This document shows, piece after piece, positions 1 to 11,614 of a DNA stretch of 64,000 nucleotides. The position numbers and the translations under genes are program-made. The notes under the pieces were generated by a model that was not told where the DNA came from, did no database searches, and saw nothing but the letters and a program-made list of their open reading frames with translations. The stretch spans positions 11,098,001 to 11,162,000 of the forward strand of contig OZ316895.1 of assembly GCA_973895155.1 (NCBI GenBank), in the 5' to 3' direction. The stretch is from Marsupella aquatica (Eukaryota; Marchantiophyta). The number at the start of each line of letters is the position of its first letter. Position 1 is the first letter of the stretch.

Positions 1-1
1 C

Positions 2-882
2 GCTCGGGGGGCCGATACTATATCGTCCCCACCCCCTGCTCCGACCCCAAGAGCGGCCCTAGCAGACAACCTGGTGACCGTGGCCGCCCCGGGCCCGTTA
101 CCAACGACAGTGGCACTCCCCAGGCCCGATCGGGAGGATGGGGAAGTATCACCTTCCCCGAGTCAGTCACGGGGAAAGAAGAGGAAGGAATCCGCCACTG
201 CATCCGGGTTACCATTGGCCACGGTAGCCGTAGCCAAGGTGACGATGCACCGCATGGGGAAAAACGTTCACAGCAACATCCTCCATCCCAAGCATGCGGT
301 GTACCTGAAGACTCAGGGATTTGAGCACCTCGCCTCTCTCCCCTGGAACACTTGCAGGTACTACGGGGAGGACATGACAGAATTCGTCAAGAATTATGAC
401 GACGTACGTCAACAGACTCGGCTGCGGGGAAGGAATATGTCCCTCACAGAAGAACGGCTCAAGATGATCTTCGGGTTACCCGAAGGTGACCATCGAGTCG
501 AATCACGGGCTCCCGGGGGCAAGGGGGCCAAGTACCAATCTTCAAGTTTTCCCTCAGAGGGAGCAGTAGACAACGGGTTCGTGATGAGGACCTGCCTCAT
601 GCCCGAGATAGCTGAGCGGCTGGAGTTCCAAAGGTACGCTCTCCACATGATGGAACCCCGGGGGAGATCTCCGCCGCCCAGGTTATCCAGGTCGAGAACT
701 ATCGACCTAGGAAATGGGCGTCGTACTTCGCTAAGAAATTCCATGAAGAGATGGAGCGGCGAAGGAAGACGCTGTACATTGGCGGGAAGGCGTATTTTGC
801 TAGCCACATCGAAATCATTCTTGAGTGGTACACCGGTTTGATCGACGAACCCTTCCCCGCATCAACGTTACAAAGCTGGTCC
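2..882 (+). pseudogene. Element A protein, N-terminal half (proline-rich plus FGLP globular domain), frameshifted
   Basis: The frame is open from base 2. It covers a Pro/Ser-rich stretch, a basic GKKRKES patch, then a globular domain with the motif EERLKMIFGLPEG. It is nearly identical to element B from 14698. At about 655-663 a G run has one base fewer than in B, so the frame shifts just after MMEPRG; past that point B's protein is recognisable only in another frame. Transposon T interrupts the gene after base 882 and the rest resumes at 11607. The FGLP context resembles the plant-transposon-associated globular domains known from Athila-type and plant-mobile-domain proteins, but that link is from memory and unverified. 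There is no catalytic signature. Most likely a dead copy. Confidence 0.6.
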
Positions 883-895
883 CCCTGGGCCCCCA
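875..895. repeat. Left target duplication (875-882) and terminal inverted repeat (883-895) of T
   Basis: GCTGGTCC is followed by CCCTGGGCCCCCA. The 13-bp repeat is the exact reverse complement of 11594-11606. A 6-bp duplication reading (CTGGTC) is arithmetically possible, but the 8-bp reading matches the related element at 38201. Confidence 0.85.
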
Positions 896-1270
896 ACGTT
901 ATTAATAATGGACCGGACGTGCGAACGGCCGAAGGGTACATTTAAATCAATTCCAGATTAATTTTTATAATCGACTTATAACCAACAAGACCATATTTTA
1001 TATGACAATCTCTTTATAACTATTCCAAGGCATCCAAAATGCCGGCCAAAATAATTTGCTTGAAGGGGGCCAGTAATATGGCATGACACACGTCATGATG
1101 AGATTGGTCCACATGGCACGCCCTGAGTGGAGTTTAGTGTAACAAATACTTGTGGTGAATAGGATGAGTTATGAAAGTATTTGGAGTTTTGAGGGTTTAG
1201 GGTGAAAGGTTTTTGGGGGTACATTTCTAGGGGGTTTTGGGTGTTTGCAGGGCAAAAGTTTAGGGGGAGT

Positions 1271-1420
1271 ACTCAATCCCAAGGGAATGAGCCCTGGAAT
1301 GAGTCAAAGGTCCGGGGCAGGGGGAGTAAACAATCCCCAAGGGAATGAGTCGAAGGCCCGGGGCAGGGGCCGGGAATACTCAATCCCCAAGGGAACGAGT
1401 CGAAGGCCCGGGGTCAAAGT
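1271..1420 (+). repeat. Imperfect tandem repeat, about three copies of a 50-60 bp unit
   Basis: The phrase CAATCCCCAAGGGAATGAGT, followed by AAGGCCCGGGGCAGG, recurs three times with small changes. It lies in the left subterminal region of T. Confidence 0.7.
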
Positions 1421-3040
1421 GAGTCCAAGGGAGTGTCAAAGTCGGGGTCGAAGGGAATTAGGGCTCAGCTTCAAGCCGCCGGATTTCACATAGTGCTACC
1501 AAGTCGAGAGGTTCGGTTTAGGCTGAGGGAAGTGGAGCTTGCAGGTTGGCTACGGACCTTGGATGAAGGAAGCTATGGGGCCTAAATGAAATGTTGCGGG
1601 TGGAGGCCGACACTTGATGCTTGCGAAAGTGGCGTTTGACGCAAAGCGGGACGTTGCAAGGCTGGGAGGCGTGCACTGGCGGGACCGACTGTGGGAGGCA
1701 CACCTTTTTTGGAGTTTTGTTTAGGGGTAACTTTCCTTACACTGCCCACTGTTTACGTAGAATGATCATACTTTCCATTGTTTATGCATGCATACACTTT
1801 ACTAACTATGAAAGCTCGTAACCTACTACCAGCTATTGCCCGAGCTACCGTCGATCTGTAAGAAGGGTGAGGCGCGGGTTGAGGTGTTGTTGTGGCTATT
1901 GTTGATCTGCGCTTAGTGCCGTTTGTCTGCTGGAAGCCCGGCCAGCGGGAAGCCCAGGCATCTGAAAGAGGTCCGACTCCCTCTGCTCACTATCTTACTC
2001 GGCTCACTACCTTACTCCGCATAGTACGTGATTTCAAATATTTTGGTATGCACTGCACTTCCCGCTCCACTTTCGACTATGGTCAACTCCTCTTTGTTTT
2101 GAAATTGCGGCTCACAGCAGGGCTGAAATGTTGCAGAAAATGAAAGGTGGTATGCCTTGGGTGTTGTGGGAAGCGACATTGTCTATGTAAGGTTTGCTAT
2201 TGTTGCTATTGGAGCGCAGCCCCGAGTATGCGTGCAACTGCAGACGGTGTCTCAAGCTGTCTGTAGGAGGCCCACAAATCCTAGCATGCTGCAATGCAAA
2301 AAGGTCCAAATCAGTGTCTTGCCTTTTCACCACCCTGCACACCCTCTGCTCATTGTCGTTGTCTATGCAATTTAGTTTTTCATTGTATCCTGAAGCTTTA
2401 CAAGCTTTCATGTTGAGTCTGGTCGTGGCGTTTTCCCGGGCGTTTTGGCAATCCTGTGTTAATTGAATGTTGGGCCCGACTGTATCTGTTGCCGCTGCCG
2501 TTTGGAATTTGTTGGATATGGTGCTCTCTGCTGATTCCCACATTGTCGTGCTCAGTGCTGTCATCTTGTTAATGTGGGCTATGGCTTACTGATCCGTAAG
2601 TCTACTCGCAAGCAATCCAGATAATTTTATGTTCTAATGTGTGACAGGAAATGTGCTGTCTCCTCTTTCCTCTTTGCTTGACTTATTCCTTTGCTTTTGA
2701 TCTTGTCCGTGTATCTCAATCTTGGGCAGCTATTTTCATTTACATAGTGACTGTAAAGCTTTGCTAGTTGCTTACATTGTAATGGTATTTTGCTCTCCAT
2801 TACAGTTGTTCTTCTGACTTGTTCGATGGCATTTGACTGTCCAATACAGCGATGAGCCAGCTGCGTTGAGTTCTTTCAATTTGATCAGCTGTTGGGAGAG
2901 CGTTCGGGACGTTGAATTTGAGCTGGTGGCCTCCGAATTGTTGAGATCAGTCAGTCTTGGGTGAAATCCAGTGTTTGCGTGAAAAGGTCCGTGCTCTTTG
3001 CTCTTGACGTCTCTGTTTGACTTGGACCCTCAATTTGTTT

Positions 3041-3195
3041 CACGGGGATTGCAGCTTTCGTCTTTCATAGAGTCCAAGTCTTTCTCGATTACATTACTGT
3101 GTACTTGTAGATGTCTTCCAATCGGAGGTACGCTCTGTGTTTCACAGGGATTACAACTTTCATCTTTCACAGAATCCAAGTCTTTCTCGATTACA
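3041..3195 (+). repeat. Direct duplication of a 53-bp segment, period 102 bp
   Basis: Bases 3041-3093 and 3143-3195 are the same sequence with a handful of transitions; both end in AGTCTTTCTCGATTACA or a one-base variant. It lies in the T leader and has no evident coding role. Confidence 0.75.
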
Positions 3196-5950
3196 AGGCT
3201 TCTTGTTTAATGTGGGTGCCAATGCCTGTGCAGTTGTAGATGTGTTTGGTTTTCTAAATGCTAATATTTTTTGTGATTGCAGAGTTTTTTGTTTGGGTGA
3301 GCGCTGTCCACCTCAAAAGACTACAAGCGATTGCAACAATCAGGTCATTTTCAAACTATCTAATCGTTTCTTTTGCACAATGTCATAGTGATTTTCAAAT
3401 CTATTGGTATATCATTTGCTCTTGTTCAATCAGAGTAGCAAAGCATGGTGAACTCCTATTTGTTGCTCCATCGTGGCCTGCATCGTGGTTAAATTTGTGC
3501 TTCAAATGTGTGCAGAAGTTGTCGCTCTTGCTGTCCGGGCATTTTACTTGTCAAATGTGCGGCTACTGCTGCGGAAGTCCCTGTGGAAGGTGTCTGCCAT
3601 AGGCCAGTGGAAGGTGTCTGCTTTTGGGTAGTTTGCCTCTCAGTTCTCCTTTGTGTCCATTGTACTAGTCCAGGAATAATTGTGGGGTAGAAATGTCGTT
3701 GTTTGATCGAGAACCACAATTAAGAACTTTGGTATATGAGATGGGAAGCGATGGACGTAGCAAAGCTGAGCTGAGCTGAGAGTAGATAGAACAATTTTGC
3801 ATCACGGCAAAGCGATGAAGAAGATTGATCATGGCCAATTTTTCCGATCATGGCTCTAGACAACTGACATGATTTTGTCCAATTCTCACATCCGATGACA
3901 CAAGCAAACCAGTATTACAGAGTAGTAAGTGGCTTTGCACTGCACAGTGAGTTGTAAAAAGGGAAGTATCGACCAAAACCCCACTCAAAGATTTAGATGA
4001 GGTCATGAATGAGGAGTCGAATACAAAGCTGAGCTGCTATGCGCGGCTACCCCGGCGCGTTGAGGAGCTGAGGGATTTCTTGTGTTTTGGGGTTTCGTGT
4101 TTTGGTTTTTCTTTGTTGAACGAGATTCGGCTTGCAGTCTATGCAATCATATGAGGATTTTGGTGGTCCGGTTTGAAGGTGTAACAATTCTGCCATCTCG
4201 TTCTCCTTTTTGGCATTGACTTCAAACACAGCTTCTGCTGCTTTGCCTACATTCCCCTTCTCCCTTCCCTTGTTTCCCAAGCCAAGATAGTAATTCACGA
4301 TTGATCGCAGCTCTAATCCTCATTTCGGTGTCATATTTTGTGTTGCTGGTTTGTTTACTTTATCTTGTTTGTCCGATACCAAGTTGCAGTACACTTGTGA
4401 GATTTTCTGTGTGTCCAATAAGACCTTTCTCTTAACCCCTCAATCTCAGCCATTCCATCACTCAACTCCTTTAATCTCATATGGATCGATCCAAGCGAGA
4501 GGCATCGATTTCATGCTCCTCTGCTACTTCTGCGCCTTGTTCCTGCTCCTTTCACAGCATTTGTAGGGGCAGGGACTAGATGGATTTTGAGCAATTCGAA
4601 CAAGCAGCGGATTGCATTATTCAAATAACCCATTGAAATATCCTATACAGATTGCAATATTAAAAAACCCACTTCATTTGCTCATTGCAATAGTATTGCG
4701 TAACTTTATTTTATCACCGAATGTAGCAATTCTCTTAGTAGGTCATTACTGAAATGCGGGCTGAAATGGTAACAATTTCAATTGCCCATGATAATTGTGT
4801 TGCATTACTATAATGAGACGAAATTGAATTGCTATTTACTTAATGCCTTTTCTCTTTGCTTCTCACTCTTTGTAGGAGGGAGTGATCATTGAGACTGTAT
4901 TACTTATGCCCCTATGCCCCACCTCCAGAAGGAAACATGTCCCACACACTGAGTACATTGTAAGGTAAGATTTGGGGGATCATTGATGTTCCTGTATATG
5001 GCAATGCCTTCCTTTTCCTGGCATTACCCTTCTAAATAGTCCCACTGCAAACTATTTTTAAAGATATTCCTTAAACTCATTTTTTGTTGTCATTTACACA
5101 GATACTCATACACCTCTGAAGTCAGGAAGGACAGACGCCCCCAAGTGTTGGGTTCCACCATCACAAGGTATCCAATCAATTTTGCATTTTGTACTATTTC
5201 CTTCTGGATTACCGTATCTGTAATGTCTCCACAGACGCTAATTGACAGGCATTGTGTGTTGCTGAGGTAAGTTTTCAGCTTTTCATTTCCAGGTCCTGTT
5301 TGCAATTTCCTTCCCTGCTATTGCAAGTGTTGGTTTGCAGGTTCCTCAAGTTCATTGGGACCCTGGGGAACTAATGCCCCCAGAGGAGACTTGCTGGAAG
5401 TGATGACCCAGCAGTCTAGCGCCCCTTGAATGAGAGAGCAGGTTGCCTGGGAGGGGGGGGGGCCTTGGAGTTGATTGCCAATGGCATTCCTGATTAGAGC
5501 CCAAAGTGTTAGGATTTGGTTGGTCCGGGATTGGCAAAGAATCCAAATTCTTGGGGCATTTAGGGTCGATAGGGACTAAGTCCAAGTACACCGTGTTCGA
5601 GTGGAGGGAATTGGAGTGTGGGCAACCCGACTGTACATGCTAAGCACACATGAGCATGTTACAGATCCCAATCCCTCTAGTGCTTACATTGACATTGGAA
5701 TCCTTGTCAGCAAAGGGGCCACCCTTCCCACCCGAGATTTCTCGGAGAAAACTGACTTGGATCTGTAGAAGCCAATCACCAAGAGCAATGGCCGGGATGG
5801 GGCAAGGCTCTCTTGGGGGTTGGTCCAATGGATGTGGTCTCCCAAGCAGTGGGCTGCTGTAGATGTTCTGTACTAGGGTATTTGATTGGGAAATGCTTGA
5901 ATGTGACATGTCCATTGTATTTCTTGCAGGTCTGAATCTGTGATTTTTTC

Positions 5951-8900
5951 ATGCCGCCTGTGCCTGTATTTCTCGTTGACCATGAGTCAGGGACCAGAAA
6001 ACACTCTGGGACCATTAGTTGTCTCCCTGGATGGACCTTGGCGGATGCTAGGCAGAAAATGGTGGATTTGGAACTTTGGGACTTTGATTTTGATTTTATT
6101 GATAGCGTGGGAGGTTGTAGATTGCGTGCTGCTTGGGAAAAAGGCAACCTCATTGATGATTGTGATGGAAAGATTGTCATCATCCCAAAAATACAGTCTC
6201 TGCCCATCCAGAAAGTGGGGGTAGATGTTGGAAGCAGCAATGCCTCCAATGCTGAGGCTCTGAGTAAGAGCGTTAGTGACAGAGAGTGGCACACTGAAGT
6301 TAGGGTAGAACCTGAGATACAGTGGGGACAACAGGACTTGCCTCTACCTGTTTCACCCCCAACTTCACCTCTCCCTAATGTACCTGTGGATGATGATCCA
6401 CATGTGAGTTTCCAGTCAACAACTATGTCAAATGATCTGGCCAAGCTCTGGGTGTCCAGTGTTGACAAGTTGAAGGAGCATATGGTCTTCATAAAGTGTG
6501 AGGACCACAAGTGGAGCGTCAAAACTTGGGACAATGGTGGTGTTCCATGTGGTAAGATAGAGTGTTGCGAGTGCAACACTAATATATCTGGATCATCTAA
6601 GTATGTTATGGATAGGGTGTCTGTCACTAATTGTTTCACAAATTTCAAACAGAAGCATTTGATCACCCCAAAGCATGCCAAAAATGTGGCACATAATAGG
6701 GGGCAGAGAGTAGACTCTGTTGAGATCAGTCGAAGGGCTGCAGCTTCCTCCTTGAACGATCGTGCAACTCTTGACATGCATGTTCAGATAGTTGAAAGGC
6801 TCAATGAATCTGAGCCTGTGTCCAAACCTACCTTCTACATTGTAGGTGATGTTCAGAAGGAGCCTGTGGAGAAGTTAGAGCGGTTCAGAGTGGGGTGCCA
6901 TTTTTGCTCTGACGTGTTCACTTTGGTACCCAAGCAACGTAATCTGGAGGTTAATCTGAAATCCCATTGCATCTCTGCAAATCATCTATCAGTAGTGGCT
7001 AGGAGTTTGAAGCCACCACCTGGTGCACCAATACTGTCAGGAAGGTCAGGCAGACCTCCCAAGGATGATAAGAGGGATGTTCGCCAAAGAACCATTAATG
7101 GGTTCTTAACCCGGCAGGCCAGAGATATTGCTTCCAGCAGCCGGTCAGGAGGGACAGCTGGAGGGAGTGGTTCAGGAGGGAGTGGTTACAGTGGAGGTTC
7201 AGGCCATTCAGGGGATGTGACAGGAGATCCAGGTAAACCCCACCCTTGGTCATTGTTGTGTTGGGGATTGTGGCGGAACTCAGTTCAATATGGTGCAGTA
7301 ATCAGGCCTATCAAGGATATCCTATTAGATCAGCCAAAGGTTGATAGAGCATGGTACGCAGAGTCAGGGGTAAAGGCAGAGGTGTGGTGTCTTCTAGGCC
7401 AAGAATCTTGTTTGATAGAAGGACTGTTCAGGCACGTGAACTGTAGTAGAGCATCACGGCTTCTTGGTGGTTTTCAAGATCTGACTTGTGAAGAATGTTA
7501 CAGTATTGCAAGGATGGGTGACTTCCGATTAAGAGCCTTTAGAGAGGACATTGCAGTAGAGAAAAGAGGTACTCGAGGAACCGGTAAGGGTAGACGGTTG
7601 GCATATCTCACAATTCCTGAGATTCAAGAACAAGCCAAAACTTACAAGAGAAACATTTCGTCTCTCAGAAAATGTCTCAGAGCTCAGCAACACCGCCTGT
7701 GCATGCTGGGGGCCCGAGTCCCCACTTTGAGAGATCTTTGCAAAGAGTCTGGAAGTAGGAAAGACATGTACAAGTTTTGCAATGACATAGTCTTGGCTCA
7801 CCAGCGTGGTGCATTTGGTGGGAGAGAGGCCCTATGGGACTTGTTGCGAGATGTAGCTGCAAATCTTAATAGGAAGAAAGAAGGAAACACCTTTCGGCCT
7901 GGCACTAAACTTCTTTCCCAGATATTGTTCCAACACGGTGGCAGGCGTGTGGTGGACTGCTTGCAAAGTAATGCATTAGGCCCTAGTCTGAACACCCTTC
8001 AACGGGACAGGAGAGCCATGGCTGTATTTAGGCCTGGTTTGCATGCTGACCAGTTCAAGTTTGTTGCTGCTGTATACTCTCAACTAAAGCAGAGGATGGG
8101 GATCACAGGTCCCGTGCCATGCTATTTGGCAGAAGATGAGACCTGTCTTAAGCGGACAGTCAGGTGATTTCATTCCCCTGGACAACATCCTACAGTCTGT
8201 AGTAAATTTTTGGCTGTTATCCCTCTCCTCAATAGGTCTGTGGCTGACCACTATTGTGGATGGCTGTGTTGCAGATGGCAACCAAAACATGACACCTTAT
8301 TGGGGTTTTGTGGGTTGAAAGAGGATCACCAGTGTGTGGTTGGCTTGACAATAAAGGTTGGAGCAGGAGAGGAGGGTTTCAGCAAAATCACTGATACCTT
8401 TGAGAATTACAAAATTGGAAACCAGGCCAGATGTATAGTAGTAAATCCTCTTGCAGAAAGATTTCCTAAATTTTGCATGGTAGCCATGAGTACATGCGGT
8501 AAGTTTACTGCAGATTTTGTCAATCAACAATGGAAGTCCACAGACACTTTGTGGGCTAAATATTGTCTAGACTCAGTTGGTCCTCTCTTGGGTCATGCTA
8601 GTGATGGAGATGCACGAAGGAGAAAGCTGATGCTAGAAGACTACACTGGTCAAAGCTCATATCAAGGGCAAAGACAGAATTTGAGATGGGAAGGTTGGCT
8701 ATTGAGCCACTCATTCACTACCAATGGACGTCATACACATGCTGTTGGTTTACATGATCAGGATTACATTCATAATGGAAAGAAGTTAATAAACCCACTT
8801 GATTCTGCTGCCAGAACTTTGAACCTGGGAACAGAGGTGGCTGGAATCAGTAACTTGGACACTCTCCAACGTTTATATAGCAACTTGGATCATGGGTTGA

Positions 8901-10684
8901 ACAAAGGTGATGTTACACGGAATGATAGACAGAATTGGGCCAGTGCACAACGATTATGTAGTAGAAAAGTTGTGAAGGCACTAAGAATGCTTCGTGAAAG
9001 GAAAGATGCAAGAGTTGAGCGAACTCTGGGGACTGAGATGTATCTCACAATATGTGGTGATTACTTGGATATCTTTATGAATCCTTGTCTCACCTTGAGA
9101 GAGCGGGTTGTTCTCTATGCCAAAGTTAGTTTCTTTTTTCGCCTTTGGCGATTATGGTGTTTTCATGGAAATCATAGTGTTGGAGGTAACACGACAGCAA
9201 TCAATTTTACTGTGAGTTGTGTCCCTATGCAGACATTTCTTGATATTCAGATATCTGTGCACTTTGTGGTACTTCTAATTATCCAATTCAGGGATAATTT
9301 CAGACATTTGCCAAATGTGCCATTGCATTTGACAGGATCTGATGCATGTGAACAGTTTTTCTCCAAAGTAGGAGGAATGAAAGGGAATGAGCGTAGTTAT
9401 GATTTCTCTGAGTTGATTGACTGTGCAACATCGTTGAATAGGTTGGCTGCAATGGATCTCAGCAAAGGGATCAGAGGGGCTGGAAAAAGTCACAAGAAGC
9501 ATTGCAATATTTGGATGAAATTGCATCCAATACCGGTACAAGTTGGTACTTCTGTTAATCCTGTAGACTACACAGGTATTGAAACCAATGAGGAAGTTGT
9601 GGTAGCTCTGAAAGAAGGGTTACTTTTAGCCCAGACTGTAGGAATCGAGTTGCAGATGAATCCATCTACATCTTGTAGGGATAAAGTATGGTGGGAATCA
9701 CCTTGGATTACTGAAAAAAAAGGGTCCAAGTTTGGAGGATGGTGTGATGTTAAGGTGGAGGATCTTGCACCTGTTGATAGTGATGATGAAGAATCAGGCG
9801 GGGAGATCAGGCAAATTGCAGCTAATGTAACTATCCCAACACTTCCAACTGATATGGCAATGGCAGAAAGTAGTGAGATCATTGAAGATAGTGAAAGGCC
9901 AAGCATTGCAATAGTAGGGGATCATTGTTCAGCTGTTATGTCTGAAATGCATTCAGACTTGGTGTATGGACAACCTGTTCTTGACATCAGACCAACTGTG
10001 AGTTTTGATGGTCGGACTATATACAAGAGCACATTGGTAAGCCAACTAGTTGGTAACCCCAATGTAAGTAAAGATCGTTTGACTAGAGTGAAACAGAGCT
10101 TGTACTTCAACAATTTAGTTGATGCACCCAAAGATCGAGCAGGAGCAGTCACCATGTTCATGACTGTGGGTAGTGATTGTGGAGTTCTCTTTGCTGATAC
10201 AACAGTACAGACTCGGGCCACAAGAGCCACTGAGGCTATACAAAAAGCCATGAAAGGGAAAAGAGCAAGGAAAGAATGTGGGACAACAAATGGATATTCT
10301 GCTCCCAATCCAAAAAAGCCAAGGGGAGAACCTGTGAACGTTACCACAGTACCTGATACCCTTAAGTACACTTGGTGGATAGGGAGGGTACAATGCATCC
10401 AACGAAAATATCAGGGTCGGGTGATGGGTAGAACAAGACAATCAGTGGATTTACTTGATAGGCCTGGTGGTGAAGAAGCTGTAAGAGTTCGTTTTGAATG
10501 GTTTTCAAGGATTGGAAATAGTAAGCACAGATTTGCTTACAATGTTTGTGATCCTCAGTGGATCGATTTGGATTGTGTGATATCAAACGTGACACTATCA
10601 GTGAATCCCACAACTCCAAATGTTTTTCATTTGCATCCCGCTGATGCAAATTTGCTGGATGATTTTGCTAAAGCCCATAAGTGA
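5951..10684 (+). CDS. Putative transposase of element T, two exons (5951-8163, 8275-10684), about 1540 aa
   Basis: Removing a 111-bp GT-AG intron joins two long frames in phase. In order, the protein shows: a cysteine/histidine cluster at residues 202-243 with BED-like spacing (CCEC then KHLITPKH); a second CHFC...H...H cluster at about 316-346; a basic patch SGRPPKDDKR; a Gly/Ser linker at about 400-420; and a large helical region. An acidic AEDETCLK motif lies at about 727 just before the intron. Then come LGFCG, SDGDARRRKL (about 848) and GSDACEQFFSKVGG (about 1092). Spaced acidic motifs with N-terminal zinc fingers suit an RNase H-fold DDE/D transposase, and the inverted repeats around the gene support that role. 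I do not recognise the superfamily. Upstream non-coding exons are likely. No stops or frameshifts interrupt it, so it may be active or recently active. Confidence 0.7.
8164..8274 (+). other. Predicted 111-bp intron in the T transposase gene
   Basis: The donor GTGATTT follows CAG at 8163. The acceptor TGTGTTGCAG ends at 8274. Splicing joins AG to A to make an Arg codon and gives ...KRTV-R-WQPKH..., removing the TGA at 8165-8167 and keeping one frame to 10684. The site falls between the AEDET motif and LGFCG, which read as one continuous domain. Confidence 0.75.
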
Positions 10685-11060
10685 TTGATACCACAGAAGG
10701 GTAAATGGTTATATTCTGAGACTTCAGCCATGCAAGGAGACAAGATTTTTTCTAAGGCAAGTTCTTAAGATCCTGTTTGCTTTTGTGAACAATTTGATAT
10801 CCCATTTGATATGACATAGTAAAACATATGCTCATTAGGCTCACATATTACTCCACATAATAGTTTAATTTGGACAAATCATTAATGTTTTTGATGTAAT
10901 TTTTTTTATTGTGTTCACTCAGGATCTTTTGAAGATGGAAGACAAGAGGAGGACATATAAGTTGAGAATTTTGCAAGAGTGTTCTCTTAGTTCAGATAGA
11001 AGTTCTGTATGCACTAAACCCTAAATGTGTGCCCGGCCTCTTAGTTCAGAACTTTTGCAA

Positions 11061-11298
11061 ACACTCTTACATGTTTATAGCAAAATGTTTTCTAGAAATA
11101 GTGCTTTTATAAGATTATTAGAAAATAGTTGTATAAGTACTTTTACATATATGCCCTTTATAGACAATAGGTAGATTTGTAAGCACTGCTTCATGTGCTA
11201 AATCATAATGAAGCACTCTTATATGTGCTAGAAACACTGTTAAAGTTAAAGCACTATTACATGTGCTAGAACAGAGTGATTCATTGTTATATGTGCTA
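11061..11298 (+). repeat. Subterminal repeats of T, core ATGTGCTA
   Basis: A roughly 18-bp motif, GCACTnTTAnATGTGCTA, occurs at 11183, 11213, 11251 and 11281, with weaker matches at 11061 and about 11140. The array lies 300-550 bp inside the right end, where many DNA transposons carry transposase-binding repeats. Binding is inferred. Confidence 0.6.
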
Positions 11299-11593
11299 AA
11301 GTTGAGTCTTCTTCTCCATTCCAACACAAATTTTTTTATATAGATACCTATTTTTCTATGGTATACCTTTAATGAGTTTTGTATATTTTTTAATATTTTT
11401 CAAAAATTTATAATATTTTAAGACCTTTTTAAATTTGATTAATGGTAGATTTATAATTTTTGCAAGGGGTAAATAAATTCTCTAAAATTAAGTTTTTAAG
11501 AATAACAAGAGATAAATCTATCGGTGACCAAAAATAATAAGGGGTATGTGATAAGGGGCTGTACGCACGTATACCCCTTACCAATACAAAGGC

Positions 11594-11614
11594 TGGGGGC
11601 CCAGGGGCTGGTCC
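11594..11614. repeat. Right terminal inverted repeat (11594-11606) and target duplication (11607-11614) of T
   Basis: TGGGGGCCCAGGG is the exact reverse complement of 883-895, followed by GCTGGTCC as at 875-882. Confidence 0.85.

Larger units (their letters stand above)
896..5950 (+). other. Long 5' leader of transposon T, no recognised gene
   Basis: Nothing recognisable is encoded here. Bases 909-960 share the stretch GGACGTGCGAAC and following AT-rich sequence with the left end of the 692-bp element at 38216. From about 2600 onward the sequence is T-rich with many intron-like acceptor and donor motifs. A TTTCTTGCAG acceptor near 5921-5930 sits just before the transposase ATG. The region is therefore most likely promoter plus spliced 5' untranslated sequence. 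Short open frames exist on both strands but have no coding character that I trust. Confidence 0.4.
883..11606 (+). mobile_element. DNA transposon T, 10.7 kb, apparently complete
   Basis: Element B provides the empty-site sequence, so the ends can be placed exactly. A perfect 13-bp terminal inverted repeat, CCCTGGGCCCCCA, opens at 883 and closes at 11606. The 8-bp target GCTGGTCC occurs on both sides (875-882 and 11607-11614) but once in B. A long two-exon transposase-like gene occupies 5951-10684. Subterminal repeats lie at 11061-11298. An 8-bp duplication is typical of hAT, P and a few rarer superfamilies; I could not place the transposase in one. The 692-bp element at 38201 shares the ends. 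T is unusually long because of about 5 kb of leader before the gene. Confidence 0.85.

Noticed and set aside
2112-2564. A 150-codon minus-strand frame in the T leader
   Set aside because: No recognisable domain and weak composition; likely chance in intron-like DNA.
5776-6777. A 333-codon minus-strand frame
   Set aside because: It mirrors the transposase coding strand in T, has no domain, and the plus strand has motif and splice support.
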